Positions 16,258 through 25,815 are shown, counted from the first letter of the stretch. The stretch is DNA of 64,000 nucleotides from Acetobacteroides hydrogenigenes (GCF_004340205.1 NZ_SLWB01000002.1:1-64000); one strand, 5' to 3'. Notes: a model not told the origin generated them from the letters alone. A program made the numbers and translations.

Positions 16258-16330
16258 TTGTCCTATCAGGGGTCGAACCTGAACTCTTCTGATCCAGAGT
16301 CAGACGTGTTGCCAATTACACCATAGGACA
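16258..16330 (-). tRNA. tRNA-Gln (CTG anticodon)
   Basis: Acceptor arms TGTCCTA/TAGGACA pair perfectly. The anticodon stem TCTGA/TCAGA encloses the loop CTCTGGA, giving anticodon CTG. The T arm GGTTCGAACC is present. CCA is not encoded. A -7 box lies at 16343-16350. Confidence 0.95.
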
Positions 16331-16342
16331 GGATTGATTGTG

Positions 16343-16350
16343 CAAAGGTA
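16343..16350 (-). promoter_or_regulatory. -7 promoter box for tRNA-Gln
   Basis: The minus strand reads TACCTTTG, exact to TAnnTTTG, 13 bp upstream of the tRNA. Confidence 0.65.
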
Positions 16351-16459
16351 GCAGAGGCAGCTCCCCGATGTTCCCATCCACAAGAAAAATTTAGAGTAAA
16401 GCTTGGTGGTTTGCATTTATTAGCTAACTTAGGAGGGTCATAACCTAATACTAACAAGT

Positions 16460-16759
16460 ATGAGTACAATTCAAGTAAACAACGGCAAGGCCGAGATCCA
16501 TAGGGATGGCATTGTTGTAGGCTCATTTGGACACGGGGAGATTATCTGCGCCGAGTTCAACCACGATCACTCGTTAATCCTATGCGTAACCGATCAGGGA
16601 AAAGTTGAGCTACGCAAGGAAAATGGCTCGGTGCACAAGAGCGTTGCCACCAATGCCGTATACGCCACCTTCGAGGGGCACGACATTTCGGTTACCACCA
16701 TGAAGGGCAAGGTGGAGCTCCGCAAGGAAAACGGAAGCTTAATAAAGGTTGTTGGCTAG
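16460..16759 (+). CDS. Small beta-repeat protein of unknown function
   Basis: A 99-residue beta-rich cytoplasmic protein with two copies of GKVELRKENGS (about 51-61 and 84-94) and related strands between them, a blade-like repeat. Its length and composition suggest a compact beta-sandwich or a partial propeller. A good purine stretch, AGGAGG, lies about 25 bp upstream of the start. A terminator follows at 16781. I recognise no named family. Confidence 0.65.
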   Translation: MSTIQVNNGKAEIHRDGIVVGSFGHGEIICAEFNHDHSLILCVTDQGKVELRKENGSVHKSVATNAVYATFEGHDISVTTMKGKVELRKENGSLIKVVG

Positions 16760-16780
16760 TAAATTTTGAGCGAATAAATG

Positions 16781-16820
16781 AAAGAGGCGAATCGCAGATG
16801 ATTCGCCTCTTTCTATTTTT
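16781..16820. terminator. Intrinsic terminator between the beta-repeat gene and glnS
   Basis: AAAGAGGCGAATC pairs with GATTCGCCTCTTT (13 bp) and is followed by a T run. It lies between convergent genes and may serve both. Confidence 0.85.
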
Positions 16821-16832
16821 TTTGTGTGATGA

Positions 16833-18527
16833 TTACTTTCCGGCAATCTTGGCCCACGAGTCCTTTAGCGTAACCGTGCGGTTGAAGATGATCTTCTCGT
16901 CGGTGCTATCGGAATCTACGCAGAAGTAGCCGATGCGCTCGAACTGGAACTTATCACCTGGCTTCTTGGTTGTCAAGTCGGGCTCAACCAGCGCCTCAAC
17001 CACCTTAAGCGATTCTGGGTTTAGGAAGTCCTTGTAGTCCTCGTCCTCGGTAAGGTTGTCCATATCTTGGCGGGTGAAGAGGCGGTCGTATAGGCGAACG
17101 TCTACTTTCTTGGCGTGCTCTGCCGATACCCAGTGGATGGTTCCCTGAACCTTACGGCCATCTGGCGAGTTACCTCCGCGCGATGCAGGATCGTAGGTAG
17201 CGTGAACCTCTATGATGTTACCATCGACATCCTTAACCACATCGGTAGCCTTAATGAAGTAGGCGTAGCGCAGGCGAACCTCCTGACCGATGGCCAAACG
17301 GAAGTACTTCTTAGGAGCCACCTCCATAAAGTCGTCGCGCTCGATGAAGATTTCCCTTCCAAAAGGAATCATGCGGGTGCCAGCCTCAGCAGCTTCTGGG
17401 TTGTTCACAGCCTCCAACTCCTCGGTTTGACCCTCGGGGTAGTTGGTGATAACCACCTTCAGCGGATTGAGCACCGCCATACGACGCTCGGCGCGCTTAT
17501 TCAAATCCTCGCGAACAAAAAACTCGAGCAGCGAGAAGTCGATAACGTTATCGCGCTTGGCAACACCAATACGCTCGGCAAAGTTGCGGATAGCCTCGGG
17601 GGTGTAACCACGACGGCGGATACCGCAGATGGTAGGCATGCGAGGATCGTCCCATCCTGATACGTAATTATTCTTAACCAACTCCAGCAGCTTACGCTTG
17701 CTCATAACCGTATAGGTAAGGTTCAAGCGGGCAAACTCGTACTGCTTCGATGGGAATATTTCGAGCGTATCAACAAACCAATCGTAAAGCGGACGATGCA
17801 CGTCGAACTCGAGCGTACATATCGAGTGGGTAATATTTTCGATAGAGTCGCACTGGCCATGAGCCCAGTCGTACATCGGGTAGATGCACCACTTATCGCC
17901 AGTACGATGGTGGTGTGTATGGATGATACGGTATAGGATTGGGTCGCGGAAGAACATATTGGTATGCGCCATATCAATCTTGGCTCGAAGCACCTTAGCG
18001 CCATTCTCGAACTCACCATTCTTCATGCGCTCGAATAGGTCGAGGTTCTCCTCAACGCTACGGTTGCGGTAGGGGCTTTCCTTTCCAGGTACGGTTACCG
18101 TTCCACGACCAAGGCGAATTTCCTCCTGGGTTTGGTCGTCGACGTAAGCCTTTCCCTTTTTGATGAGCTCGCAGGCCCAAAGATAGAGCTGCTCGAAGTA
18201 GTCCGACGCGTAGAACTCGTTAGCCCACTCGAAACCAAGCCACTTTACATCCTCCTTAATCGAATCAACGTACTCCACATCCTCCTTAACGGGGTTGGTA
18301 TCGTCGAAACGAAGGTTGGTTTGCCCGCCATACTTCTTTGCCAAACCAAAGTTAAGGCAGATAGACTTGGCATGACCAATATGTAGGTAACCGTTAGGCT
18401 CTGGAGGGAAACGGGTTAAAACTCGTCCACCATGCTTACCGCTCTTAATATCCTCTTCGATAATCTCTTCAAGAAAGTTCAGCGTCCTTTCTTCGGCACC
18501 TGAAACTTCTGGTTTATTGTCGCTCAT
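16833..18527 (-). CDS. glnS: Glutamine--tRNA ligase
   Basis: The 564-residue class I synthetase charges tRNA-Gln with glutamine. The HIGH motif is in [14 protein letters not shown] (about residue 41-54) and the KMSKS loop is VMSKRKL. The C-terminal anticodon-binding beta barrels are present, so the length is typical. The ATG at 18527 ([10 protein letters not shown]) is used because the longer frame reaches into the promoter: a TATATTTG box lies at 18575-18582. It stands next to tRNA-Gln, a small neighbourhood coincidence. Confidence 0.96.
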   Translation of the reverse strand: MSDNKPEVSGAEERTLNFLEEIIEEDIKSGKHGGRVLTRFPPEPNGYLHIGHAKSICLNFGLAKKYGGQTNLRFDDTNPVKEDVEYVDSIKEDVKWLGFEWANEFYASDYFEQLYLWACELIKKGKAYVDDQTQEEIRLGRGTVTVPGKESPYRNRSVEENLDLFERMKNGEFENGAKVLRAKIDMAHTNMFFRDPILYRIIHTHHHRTGDKWCIYPMYDWAHGQCDSIENITHSICTLEFDVHRPLYDWFVDTLEIFPSKQYEFARLNLTYTVMSKRKLLELVKNNYVSGWDDPRMPTICGIRRRGYTPEAIRNFAERIGVAKRDNVIDFSLLEFFVREDLNKRAERRMAVLNPLKVVITNYPEGQTEELEAVNNPEAAEAGTRMIPFGREIFIERDDFMEVAPKKYFRLAIGQEVRLRYAYFIKATDVVKDVDGNIIEVHATYDPASRGGNSPDGRKVQGTIHWVSAEHAKKVDVRLYDRLFTRQDMDNLTEDEDYKDFLNPESLKVVEALVEPDLTTKKPGDKFQFERIGYFCVDSDSTDEKIIFNRTVTLKDSWAKIAGK

Positions 18528-18574
18528 ACGTTTGTAATTTCTGATATCTAAATCGGCCTTACCGATTGAAACTA

Positions 18575-18582
18575 CAAATATA
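18575..18582 (-). promoter_or_regulatory. -7 promoter box for glnS
   Basis: The minus strand reads TATATTTG, exact to TAnnTTTG, about 48 bp upstream of the ATG. Confidence 0.6.
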
Positions 18583-18680
18583 TACAAAGTGCCGCTTTAC
18601 TGCTGTGCTTATCTTTAGAAATCATTCCCCTAAACCAATATAATGCCCTTCCTGCTTCTGAAAATGATGACCGAATCCAT

Positions 18681-18688
18681 TACCTTTG
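18681..18688 (+). promoter_or_regulatory. -7 promoter box for folB
   Basis: TACCTTTG, exact to TAnnTTTG, 17 bp before the ATG, which implies a very short leader. Confidence 0.6.
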
Positions 18689-18705
18689 CATAAAAATCGA
18701 CTGAA

Positions 18706-19059
18706 ATGCACGGAATAATTGAGATAGAGAACATGGAGTTCTACGCCTATCACGGCTGCTTCGAGGAAGAGGCCATCGTTGGCAACAAGTTTTTGGTAAA
18801 CCTTACCATTGAGATGAACCCCGATGTACCCGCCCAAACCGATAGCATCAACGATGCGGTAAACTACCAGCTGGCCTACTTCATCGTAAAGCGCGAAATG
18901 GCCATCCGCTCGCACCTACTCGAGCATGTTGGCGGGAGAATCGTAGATGCCCTATACAAGGAGCTAACCGGCATTCAAAAGGTAGCCGTAAAGGTTTCGA
19001 AGATGAATCCACCTATGGGAGGTCCTATCCAAAAGGTAAGCGTAACGGTAGTTAGATAG
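18706..19059 (+). CDS. folB: Dihydroneopterin aldolase
   Basis: A 117-residue enzyme of folate synthesis that converts 7,8-dihydroneopterin to 6-hydroxymethyl-dihydropterin and glycolaldehyde. Conserved segments are YAYHGCFEEE (about 13-22), NYQLAYFIVK, and LLEHVGGRIVDAL with the active-site glutamate region. Length is normal. A Cys-rich CWC gene follows 8 bp later, probably in the same transcript. Confidence 0.92.
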   Translation: MHGIIEIENMEFYAYHGCFEEEAIVGNKFLVNLTIEMNPDVPAQTDSINDAVNYQLAYFIVKREMAIRSHLLEHVGGRIVDALYKELTGIQKVAVKVSKMNPPMGGPIQKVSVTVVR

Positions 19060-19067
19060 ATACTTTG

Positions 19068-19283
19068 ATGAGCACAGAAAATAAGCAACCCAAACAAGCC
19101 ATCTGCCCCAAATGCGGCGCCGAGTTTACCTGTAGCACGGCTACCGGCAGCTGCTGGTGCATGGAATTTAAGCTATCCGCAGAAGCACTTAACCAACTGA
19201 GGATAAAGTATGCCACATGCCTTTGCCCTGCCTGCCTATCGCAATTTGCCGAAAAAGATGGCCAAAGGTCTTGCAGCATTTAA
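19068..19283 (+). CDS. Cysteine-rich CWC-type small protein
   Basis: A 71-residue protein with the pattern CPKCGAEFTC ... CWCMEF ... CLCPACL, matching the Cys_rich_CWC family, likely zinc-binding. The ATG at 19068 is used rather than TTG three bases earlier. It lies 8 bp after folB. Function unknown; in other genomes the family commonly appears as a small accessory gene. Confidence 0.8.
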   Translation: MSTENKQPKQAICPKCGAEFTCSTATGSCWCMEFKLSAEALNQLRIKYATCLCPACLSQFAEKDGQRSCSI

Positions 19284-19291
19284 TTTTTTTC

Positions 19292-19299
19292 TATCTTTG
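19292..19299 (+). promoter_or_regulatory. -7 promoter box for tRNA-Cys
   Basis: TATCTTTG, exact to TAnnTTTG, 12 bp upstream of the tRNA. Confidence 0.65.
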
Positions 19300-19311
19300 C
19301 ACTCGCAAAAG

Positions 19312-19382
19312 GGTTTCGTGGCCGAGTGGCTAGGCAACGGTCTGCAAAACCGTGTACAGCGGTTCGAATCCGCTCGAAACCT
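19312..19382 (+). tRNA. tRNA-Cys (GCA anticodon)
   Basis: Acceptor arms GGTTTCG/CGAAACC pair. The anticodon stem ACGGT/ACCGT encloses CTGCAAA, giving anticodon GCA. The T-loop TTCGAATC is present. CCA is not encoded. Confidence 0.95.
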
Positions 19383-19384
19383 CA

Positions 19385-19417
19385 AAAAAGGCTGAATGAT
19401 TCATTCGGCCTTTTTTT
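19385..19417 (+). terminator. Intrinsic terminator after tRNA-Cys
   Basis: A stem AAAGGC-TGAATGA / TCATTC-GGCCTTT is followed by a T run. Confidence 0.7.
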
Positions 19418-19463
19418 GTACGATACAAAAGCATATCATTTAACTTAAAAAATGACTCTGTAT

Positions 19464-20264
19464 CTACTTCAGTTTAATACATTGTTTTAAGTGACTATGC
19501 TTAATAATTGCATTAGGAGCATATTCTTTAATTAAAGATTGAATCATTATCTCTTGAGATACAGTAGCAGAAGGACAAAGTGTTACTACCAATTTATCCA
19601 AAGCAGATTTTTTAATTCCTAGAAAATAATCATCAAAAGGTAATTCTATGTTTCTTTTTAAACTATCTACAACCATACTTGAAAATAAAGGATTAGAAAT
19701 ATCTATATCATACAATTTTGGAATTGCCGTCAAAACAAACCTACTCTCATCTTGGAAAGCCCATCTTTTATGTTTGTATTTTCCAACTTCTCCAAATGAG
19801 ATCATAATAGCATCCCCCCTTCTTTGAACTACATTTTCAGTTCTGGTAATGATATCATCAACGTATTCTATTGGACGATAAAAAAAGTTGGAATCATTAA
19901 CGAATGATATAAATATATATTGCTTGTTAAACATCTCCTCAAATGAGAGAATCGATTTTACTGTTTCATCTACAACTGATATTCTATCTGAACTTTTTAT
20001 ATCATACTCTTCAAAAAAATTATTTTCCAATGAAATCCTTACACCACTCTTACCATCTGCATAAAGTTTCCACAAAGGAATACTCTCTTCATCTGATTCT
20101 GTCCAACATGACACAAAAACATATTTACTTAGATTAATACCATTTGAAACAGTATTACCTTCTTCTAAATCATCTACCCTATCCAATCTATTAAAACGAA
20201 TATTCCTATTTCTAAGAATTAAAGCCAAATTCTCTATTGTTGTGTAATGATGTATCATTCCCAT
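19464..20264 (-). CDS. DUF2971-family protein
   Basis: A 266-residue cytoplasmic protein with the DUF2971 pattern: HYTTIENLALILRNRNIRFNR at the start, then VSCWTESDEES, LWKLYADGKSGVRIS and the later FQDESRFVL. The family's function is not established; members recur in accessory and defence islands. This gene is markedly AT-rich and stands alone between tRNA-Cys and metK, which suggests horizontal acquisition beside a tRNA. Confidence 0.85.
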   Translation of the reverse strand: MGMIHHYTTIENLALILRNRNIRFNRLDRVDDLEEGNTVSNGINLSKYVFVSCWTESDEESIPLWKLYADGKSGVRISLENNFFEEYDIKSSDRISVVDETVKSILSFEEMFNKQYIFISFVNDSNFFYRPIEYVDDIITRTENVVQRRGDAIMISFGEVGKYKHKRWAFQDESRFVLTAIPKLYDIDISNPLFSSMVVDSLKRNIELPFDDYFLGIKKSALDKLVVTLCPSATVSQEIMIQSLIKEYAPNAIIKHSHLKQCIKLK

Positions 20265-20355
20265 TGCAAGTAAGATCTATTTAACACTAATTAGATAGTC
20301 CAAATCTAATATATATAATCAATATTGTATAATGTAAAAAATGACCTCTGTATAG

Positions 20356-20392
20356 AAATAAAAGAAGGGCGCCAATTTATTTGACACCCTTC
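20356..20392 (-). terminator. Intrinsic terminator after metK
   Basis: On the minus strand AAGGG ... CCCTT form an extended stem followed by CTTTTATTT. Confidence 0.6.
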
Positions 20393-20414
20393 CTCATATT
20401 GATTATGGAATCGT

Positions 20415-21671
20415 CTACAAACCAAACTCTTTCTTAATAGCATCAACGCTGTCAAGCTTTTCCCAGGTGAAGAACTCCACCTCCTTCTCAGCTTGGCAGT
20501 TGATTGGGCCAACAAGTACATTCTTCTTGTAGCACTTGTGCCCGAAGTGTCCGTAAGCAGCGGTTTCTTCGAAAATTGGGTTCTTCAACCCGAACTTCTC
20601 GATGATGCGAGCTGGACGAAGGTCGAATAGTTTATCAACCTTTTCGCTGATCTGAGCATCGGTTAGGTTAACCTTTGCAGTTCCGTAGGTATTTACATAG
20701 ATACTTACAGGACGAGCAACGCCAATAGCGTAAGCCACCTGAACAAGTATCTCTTCGGCAACACCTGCAGCAACAAGGTTCTTGGCAATGTAGCGAGCAG
20801 CGTAAGCAGCCGAGCGGTCTACCTTCGACGAGTCTTTACCCGAGAATGCGCCACCACCGTGAGCACCCTTGCCACCGTAGGTATCTACGATGATCTTACG
20901 TCCGGTAAGACCGGTATCTCCGTGAGGACCTCCAATAACAAACTTTCCGGTTGGATTTACGTGAAGGATGATATCGTCAGTGAAGAGCTTTTGGGTACGT
21001 TCTGGAAGAAGCGCCTTAACACGTGGAATAAGGATGCTCTTAACATCAGCCTTAATCTTTGCCAACATCACCTCATCCGCATCAAACTCGTCGTGCTGAG
21101 TAGAAACAACGATAGTGTGGATGCGCTCTGGATGGTTATTTTCGTTATACTCGATGGTAACCTGCGACTTAGCATCTGGGCGGAGGTAGGTCATTTCCTT
21201 ACCCTCGCGGCGGATCTTTGCAAGCTCCTGAAGCAACATGTGCGAGATGGTTAGCGATAGCGGCATATACTCATCGGTTTCGCTACATGCGTAACCAAAC
21301 ATAAGACCTTGGTCGCCTGCACCCTGTTCGCCTGCACCCTTTTCCTCTTGGGTTACACCACGGTTAATGTCAGGCGATTGCTCGTGAATGGTAGAGATAA
21401 CACCACAAGAGTCTCCATCGAATTTATACTCAGCCTTGTTGTAACCAATTCGGTTGATAACCTTACGCGCAACTTCCTGAACGTCTACGTAAGCCTCAGA
21501 GCGTACCTCGCCGCTGATAACCACCAAACCGGTAGTAACGAGCGTTTCGCAAGCCACCTTCGAGTTAGGGTCTTGGCTTAGGAACTGATCGAGAATTGCA
21601 TCGGAAATTTGATCGGCTACCTTGTCTGGATGTCCTTCGGATACAGACTCAGATGTAAATAAGTATCCCAT
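20415..21671 (-). CDS. metK: S-adenosylmethionine synthase
   Basis: A 418-residue enzyme that makes S-adenosylmethionine from ATP and methionine. Signature motifs are [12 protein letters not shown] (about 115-126) and [16 protein letters not shown] (about 272-287). The N-terminal [20 protein letters not shown] is intact. Length is slightly longer than the enterobacterial enzyme, as in other Bacteroidota. A TACCTTTG box lies at 21793-21800. Confidence 0.97.
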   Translation of the reverse strand: MGYLFTSESVSEGHPDKVADQISDAILDQFLSQDPNSKVACETLVTTGLVVISGEVRSEAYVDVQEVARKVINRIGYNKAEYKFDGDSCGVISTIHEQSPDINRGVTQEEKGAGEQGAGDQGLMFGYACSETDEYMPLSLTISHMLLQELAKIRREGKEMTYLRPDAKSQVTIEYNENNHPERIHTIVVSTQHDEFDADEVMLAKIKADVKSILIPRVKALLPERTQKLFTDDIILHVNPTGKFVIGGPHGDTGLTGRKIIVDTYGGKGAHGGGAFSGKDSSKVDRSAAYAARYIAKNLVAAGVAEEILVQVAYAIGVARPVSIYVNTYGTAKVNLTDAQISEKVDKLFDLRPARIIEKFGLKNPIFEETAAYGHFGHKCYKKNVLVGPINCQAEKEVEFFTWEKLDSVDAIKKEFGL

Positions 21672-21792
21672 TTCTTGTTAAGCTGTTTTTGATTAAACAA
21701 TAATGAGAAAGGATTTTAGGATGGACAGAAATACTAGGTTTTAGCATTTTTTTCTGTGGTTGCAAGCATCCAAATCTTTCCACATAAGCGCA

Positions 21793-21800
21793 CAAAGGTA
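21793..21800 (-). promoter_or_regulatory. -7 promoter box for metK
   Basis: The minus strand reads TACCTTTG, about 120 bp upstream of the start codon, leaving a long leader. No SAM riboswitch was recognised in it. Confidence 0.5.
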
Positions 21801-21957
21801 GCAATTGTTTTATTTTTTGCTCTATCTCTTGCGTATATTATCTATTTTCTTCAATTGGCTTATAAATTATTATGATAGCCACCGGAAGTGTTTGGGTTCT
21901 TTAGCTGGTAGAATCCGAAAAACGGTTCCTCATAACTGTTTTTTAATCGATAGCGAT

Positions 21958-21965
21958 TATCTTTG
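21958..21965 (+). promoter_or_regulatory. -7 promoter box for the DUF5074-like lipoprotein gene
   Basis: TATCTTTG, exact to TAnnTTTG, 31 bp before the ATG at 21997. It lies inside the longer open frame that begins at 21805, which argues against that earlier start. Confidence 0.55.
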
Positions 21966-21996
21966 CTTCTACTATCAACTCAGATATACGAATATA

Positions 21997-23301
21997 ATGC
22001 TTAGATTCTTTCGAATAGGTTTGGCTTTAGCCATTGCGACGATTGCTATTGCTGGCGCTACATCGTGCTCGAAAAGCGAGTTCGAAGGGCCAATCCTAAT
22101 TAATGATCCCGTTAACTTGAAGCGGACCTTTACCATTAATCCAGGCGAATCGGTTACGCTCACCTCCAAATTCGATGTTCCTGAAAGCCTGAACTACGAA
22201 TGGAGCATCGACGGTGCTAAAACATCGGTCTCCGAAGGTTCATACGTTTTTACCACCAACGAATCTGGCAGCTACATAATCACCCAACGAGTTTTTAACG
22301 GCTACGGAGAGGCATTTATAGACTACTACGTGGTTGTTCGTGGCACCTACGACAAGGGTTCCTTTTTGCTGAACAACAACACAACCGAAGCATCGCTTAC
22401 CTACATCAGCAAGGATCTTACTGCTGTTGACGAAAATGCCTATGCAACCGCCAATCCAGGAAAAACGCTAGGCGCTAAAATAGTATCAGCCCAAGCCTAC
22501 CTTGGGAAATTCTATATCATCTCCCAAACTGAAGGGCTAATCGTGCTGAACTCCATCACCCTAAAGGAGCTTGGCAGAATTGCGCTTCCCGCCAAGGCTA
22601 ACTACTTTTTGGGCATCGACCGAACAACAGCCCTGCTGAGTACCGATGACGGCATATACCGAATCAACCTTAACCCGCTTTCGGTTGGCGAAAAGATTCC
22701 CGGATTTGGAGGTCGCGCTGGCATGATGGCCAATACCCCTAACTACGTGCTGGCACTTACGCTCGAAAACGGAGTTGTTGCAGTAGACAAGAGCAGGCTA
22801 ATCGTATCGAAGGTGCTAAGAGTGGGCCGATCGGGGTTAGCTGCCGACATAAGCGGCAACGTGTGGACCTCGCACAAGGATACGCTCTTTAAGATTAGCC
22901 CATCGCTATACGTATCGAGCTATAGAATGCCCACTGGTATAACGGTAACCTCGTCGTGGAATCCGTGGAACGAAGGTTCGCTTTGCATATCCACCTCCGA
23001 AAATGCCCTATTCTTTATCCGCGCCAACAGCGACGGAAGGCCATCGAGAGAAATATACAAGGTGAACATTAACACCATTAGCAGTAGCAGCCCTGTGCTT
23101 AGCACGCTTCCCGAAGGGCGAGCCTTTAGCGGAATAGGGCTGCGCATTGACAACGAAAATAACATTGTAGCCTCGACGGTTAGCACCATCGGCGACAATC
23201 CAGAAGTTGTTGTATACCGCGCAGCCGATGCTTCGCTGGTAAAAACAATACCAACAGCTTCGACGGATACCCGATCGATGCTCTTTAATAGCGTAAAGTA
23301 G
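21997..23301 (+). CDS. Beta-propeller lipoprotein, DUF5074-like
   Basis: A 434-residue lipoprotein with a signal peptide ending in the lipobox ATSC. An Ig/PKD-like segment follows (about 35-115, LNYEWSIDG), then a repetitive beta region from GSFLLNNN onward (about 120-430) that resembles the YncE/DUF5074 propellers often found with outer-membrane import systems. It is probably surface- or periplasm-exposed. It is followed after 1 bp by the 23303 gene, forming an operon that runs on to the radical SAM gene. Confidence 0.65.
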   Translation: MLRFFRIGLALAIATIAIAGATSCSKSEFEGPILINDPVNLKRTFTINPGESVTLTSKFDVPESLNYEWSIDGAKTSVSEGSYVFTTNESGSYIITQRVFNGYGEAFIDYYVVVRGTYDKGSFLLNNNTTEASLTYISKDLTAVDENAYATANPGKTLGAKIVSAQAYLGKFYIISQTEGLIVLNSITLKELGRIALPAKANYFLGIDRTTALLSTDDGIYRINLNPLSVGEKIPGFGGRAGMMANTPNYVLALTLENGVVAVDKSRLIVSKVLRVGRSGLAADISGNVWTSHKDTLFKISPSLYVSSYRMPTGITVTSSWNPWNEGSLCISTSENALFFIRANSDGRPSREIYKVNINTISSSSPVLSTLPEGRAFSGIGLRIDNENNIVASTVSTIGDNPEVVVYRAADASLVKTIPTASTDTRSMLFNSVK

Positions 23302-23302
23302 A

Positions 23303-23902
23303 ATGAGAAAGGTTGCAGCACACTACGTATACTGTGGCGAAGACCAACCCGTAAAGTTTGGCATCGTTACGCTCGACGGCAACACGGTGATTTCCGTTAG
23401 CCCATCGGCAGACAACCTTGTAGAGGCTGCTCAAACCGAGTTCTACCCTGGGGTGCTCATCCCTGCCATCGTCAACGCTGTTATGGCCACCGGCAGCAGC
23501 GTTTGGTTTCCGAAGGATGACGATGAGGTAAACAGCGTGTTAACCATAGAGGAAGAGCTGCCGCTATTTGCCGTTATTGATTCCGAGGCATTAGCTCGAC
23601 TATCGGCTACTGCACTGGCATCCATCTACGAAAATAAAATAGCAATAGCGCTTGCCCATGCCACCTCCAACCATCCTACCATCCTCTTTAGGATGATGAT
23701 GCAGCTAACCGAGAAGCTTCCGGATGTTCCATTCCACGAAATTGTGAGGATGGCTACAGCCAACGGCGCCCAAGCGCTTCAGCAAAAACAGCGAGGAGCT
23801 ATTGCTGCCGGATATCAACCCGGCATTTACCATATATCGGGATTCTGCTTTGCCCGAAAGAGTATAGACCAACACTCGACAATCGAGATTATTGCTAGCT
23901 AA
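23303..23902 (+). CDS. Shortened amidohydrolase-like protein lacking the catalytic barrel core
   Basis: A 199-residue protein whose ends resemble amidohydrolase-superfamily deaminases such as aminodeoxyfutalosine deaminase. The N-terminal YVYCGEDQPVKFGIVTLDGN and FYPGVLIPAIVNA correspond to the small beta domain and the strand before the metal site. The C-terminal EIVRMATANGAQALQ and GAIAAGYQPGIYHI match the family end. The expected HxH metal motif after VNA is absent (VMATGSS instead), and the middle of the barrel is missing, so it is unlikely to be a normal hydrolase. It starts 1 bp after the upstream stop. Confidence 0.6.
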   Translation: MRKVAAHYVYCGEDQPVKFGIVTLDGNTVISVSPSADNLVEAAQTEFYPGVLIPAIVNAVMATGSSVWFPKDDDEVNSVLTIEEELPLFAVIDSEALARLSATALASIYENKIAIALAHATSNHPTILFRMMMQLTEKLPDVPFHEIVRMATANGAQALQQKQRGAIAAGYQPGIYHISGFCFARKSIDQHSTIEIIAS

Positions 23903-23917
23903 AACCACACATTAAAC

Positions 23918-24694
23918 ATGGCAACGTTTCTATTCGATAAGATCATATTTGGACCCATAAAGAGCCGCCGCTTAGGCAGCTCGCTGGGCATAAACCTGCT
24001 GCCCAACGACAGCAAGCTCTGCTCGTTCGACTGCATCTACTGCGAGTGCGGATGGAATACGCCCGGCGCTCGTAAGGTGTTTCATCCCCGCGAGGAGGTA
24101 AAGGCCCGCCTAAGGGAGAAGCTCGAGGAGCTGGGCAGCCAGAACAGCCTTCCCGACGTAATCACCTTTGCCGGCAATGGTGAGCCCACCATGCACCCCG
24201 AGTTCGAGGGCATCATCGACGATACCATAGCGCTGCGCGATGCGCTTAGCCCTAAAACCAAGATTGCCGTTCTATCGAACGCTACCCTTATCGGGCGCGA
24301 AAAGGTATTCAACGCCCTAAAGAAGGTTGACCAAAACATTCTGAAGCTTGACTCAGCCTTTGAGGAAACCGTTAGGCTCCTCAACAACCCGCAGGGCGAG
24401 TACTCCACCGCCGTGCTGGTGGAAAGGCTCAAGAAGTTCGAAGGAAATCTGACCATACAAACGCTCTTCGTGCGCGGCAGCTACAACGGGCAAACGGTTG
24501 ATAACACAACGCCTGCTGAGCTGGATGCGTGGATGAAGCTGCTGGCCGAGATAAAGCCCAAGGAGCTGATGGTGTACACCATTGCCCGCGACACCCCTGC
24601 CCCCGACCTGGTGAAGGTGCCGGAGAAGGAGCTTCGCGCAATTGCCGAAACCGTAAAGCAAACGCTGGGGATACCCGTACAGGTATCCGCATAA
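23918..24694 (+). CDS. Radical SAM protein (COG0731-like)
   Basis: A 258-residue radical S-adenosylmethionine enzyme with the iron-sulfur motif CSFDCIYC (CxxxCxxC, about residues 32-39). It has a GNGEPTMHPEF motif (about 87-97) typical of the COG0731 group, for which substrates are mostly unknown. The preceding FGPIKSRRLGSSLGINLLP is a hallmark of this subfamily. It lies 15 bp after the preceding gene and 11 bp before the next, so it is in the same operon. Confidence 0.85.
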   Translation: MATFLFDKIIFGPIKSRRLGSSLGINLLPNDSKLCSFDCIYCECGWNTPGARKVFHPREEVKARLREKLEELGSQNSLPDVITFAGNGEPTMHPEFEGIIDDTIALRDALSPKTKIAVLSNATLIGREKVFNALKKVDQNILKLDSAFEETVRLLNNPQGEYSTAVLVERLKKFEGNLTIQTLFVRGSYNGQTVDNTTPAELDAWMKLLAEIKPKELMVYTIARDTPAPDLVKVPEKELRAIAETVKQTLGIPVQVSA

Positions 24695-24705
24695 CATAAA
24701 AAGCT

Positions 24706-25686
24706 ATGAAGGTACTGGTAGCACCGCTCAACTGGGGAGTGGGTCACGCCACCCGCTGCATCCCCATCATCCATTTCCTGCTGAATAGAGGAGACGAGGT
24801 GCATATTGCCGGCGACGGCCAGTCGTTGGAGCTGCTCCAGAGCTACTTCCCGAAGCTGACGTTCCATGAGCTCCCCCCGCTGAATATTACCTACACCAAG
24901 CGCCTACCTCTATATACAGCCTTCCCCCGAATGGCCGCCCGCATGTTCTTTCACTATTTTAGGGATCGAAGGGCCATACGCCGGCTGATGAAGCAGGAGC
25001 ATTTCGACTGCATCTTCTCCGACAACCGCTACGGCATCCGCAGCGCAGAGGCCAAGTCGTACCTCATCACCCACCAGCTACGGGTATGCTTTGGCTGCAA
25101 GAATAGCTGGCTCGAACGCCTTTCGGGGCGCATCATCCGGCGGCTGATAGCCTCCTTCAACGCCTGCCTGGTGCCCGACTACGACAGCGACAACAACCTA
25201 GCCGGAAGAATCGACAAGCCCGTAGATGGGCTCAAGGTGCTCTACACCGGGCCACAATCGCGCTTCCCGCTCGACGAGCCCGACATACCGCTCCCCCGCT
25301 ACGATTTGCTGATTATCCTATCGGGCCCCGAGCCCCAGCGCACCAAGTTCGAGCAGCTGGTAGCCTCGCTGGCGGCGAGCAGCATCAAGCGCATCATGCT
25401 GGTTAGGGGTACCAAGACGCCGCCGGAAGCAGCGCTCCCCGCCAACCTCAGCACGCTCGACTTTGTTGGCGACCTCATGCTGCAAACGCTCATCCACAAC
25501 TCCAAGGCCATCATCGCCCGAGCCGGATACAGCACCATAATGGACCTCAACGCCCTGAGCCGTGGCGCCGTGCTGGTGGCCACCCCACACCAGCCCGAGC
25601 AGGAGTACCTGGCCACCTGGCTCGACGGTAAGCGCGGCTTCGTCCGCGCCGAGCAGGACGAGAAGAGCCTGCGGGAGTGGTTCTAG
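24706..25686 (+). CDS. MurG-like glycosyltransferase (GT28 type)
   Basis: A 326-residue GT-B glycosyltransferase. The N-terminal LNWGVGHATRCIPI is the acceptor-side glycine motif. The C-terminal ARAGYSTIMDL and PHQPEQEYLATWL are the nucleotide-sugar motifs of the MurG/GT28 group. It is probably membrane-associated through basic and hydrophobic patches. The substrate cannot be told; it is not murG itself, since the neighbours are not division genes and the length is short. Confidence 0.8.
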   Translation: MKVLVAPLNWGVGHATRCIPIIHFLLNRGDEVHIAGDGQSLELLQSYFPKLTFHELPPLNITYTKRLPLYTAFPRMAARMFFHYFRDRRAIRRLMKQEHFDCIFSDNRYGIRSAEAKSYLITHQLRVCFGCKNSWLERLSGRIIRRLIASFNACLVPDYDSDNNLAGRIDKPVDGLKVLYTGPQSRFPLDEPDIPLPRYDLLIILSGPEPQRTKFEQLVASLAASSIKRIMLVRGTKTPPEAALPANLSTLDFVGDLMLQTLIHNSKAIIARAGYSTIMDLNALSRGAVLVATPHQPEQEYLATWLDGKRGFVRAEQDEKSLREWF

Positions 25687-25815
25687 CCAGACGCCGCCTA
25701 TACACAAGCAACAACACCTCCCGCCATGAGCCCCGTACGACGGACAACCGCAAACCGGCATAGAAGACCCTCAACCATGCGGGTTTATCCAACCCCATAA
25801 AGCAGCAGTATCCCG

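Noticed and set aside
17115-17660. 181-residue frame antisense to glnS
   Set aside because: Shadow of glnS; no independent signal.
21672-21800. SAM riboswitch in the metK leader
   Set aside because: The leader is long, but no recognisable SAM-box helices are visible.
21805-21996. 64-codon N-terminal extension of the DUF5074-like lipoprotein
   Set aside because: A promoter box lies inside it, and the signal peptide begins at 21997.
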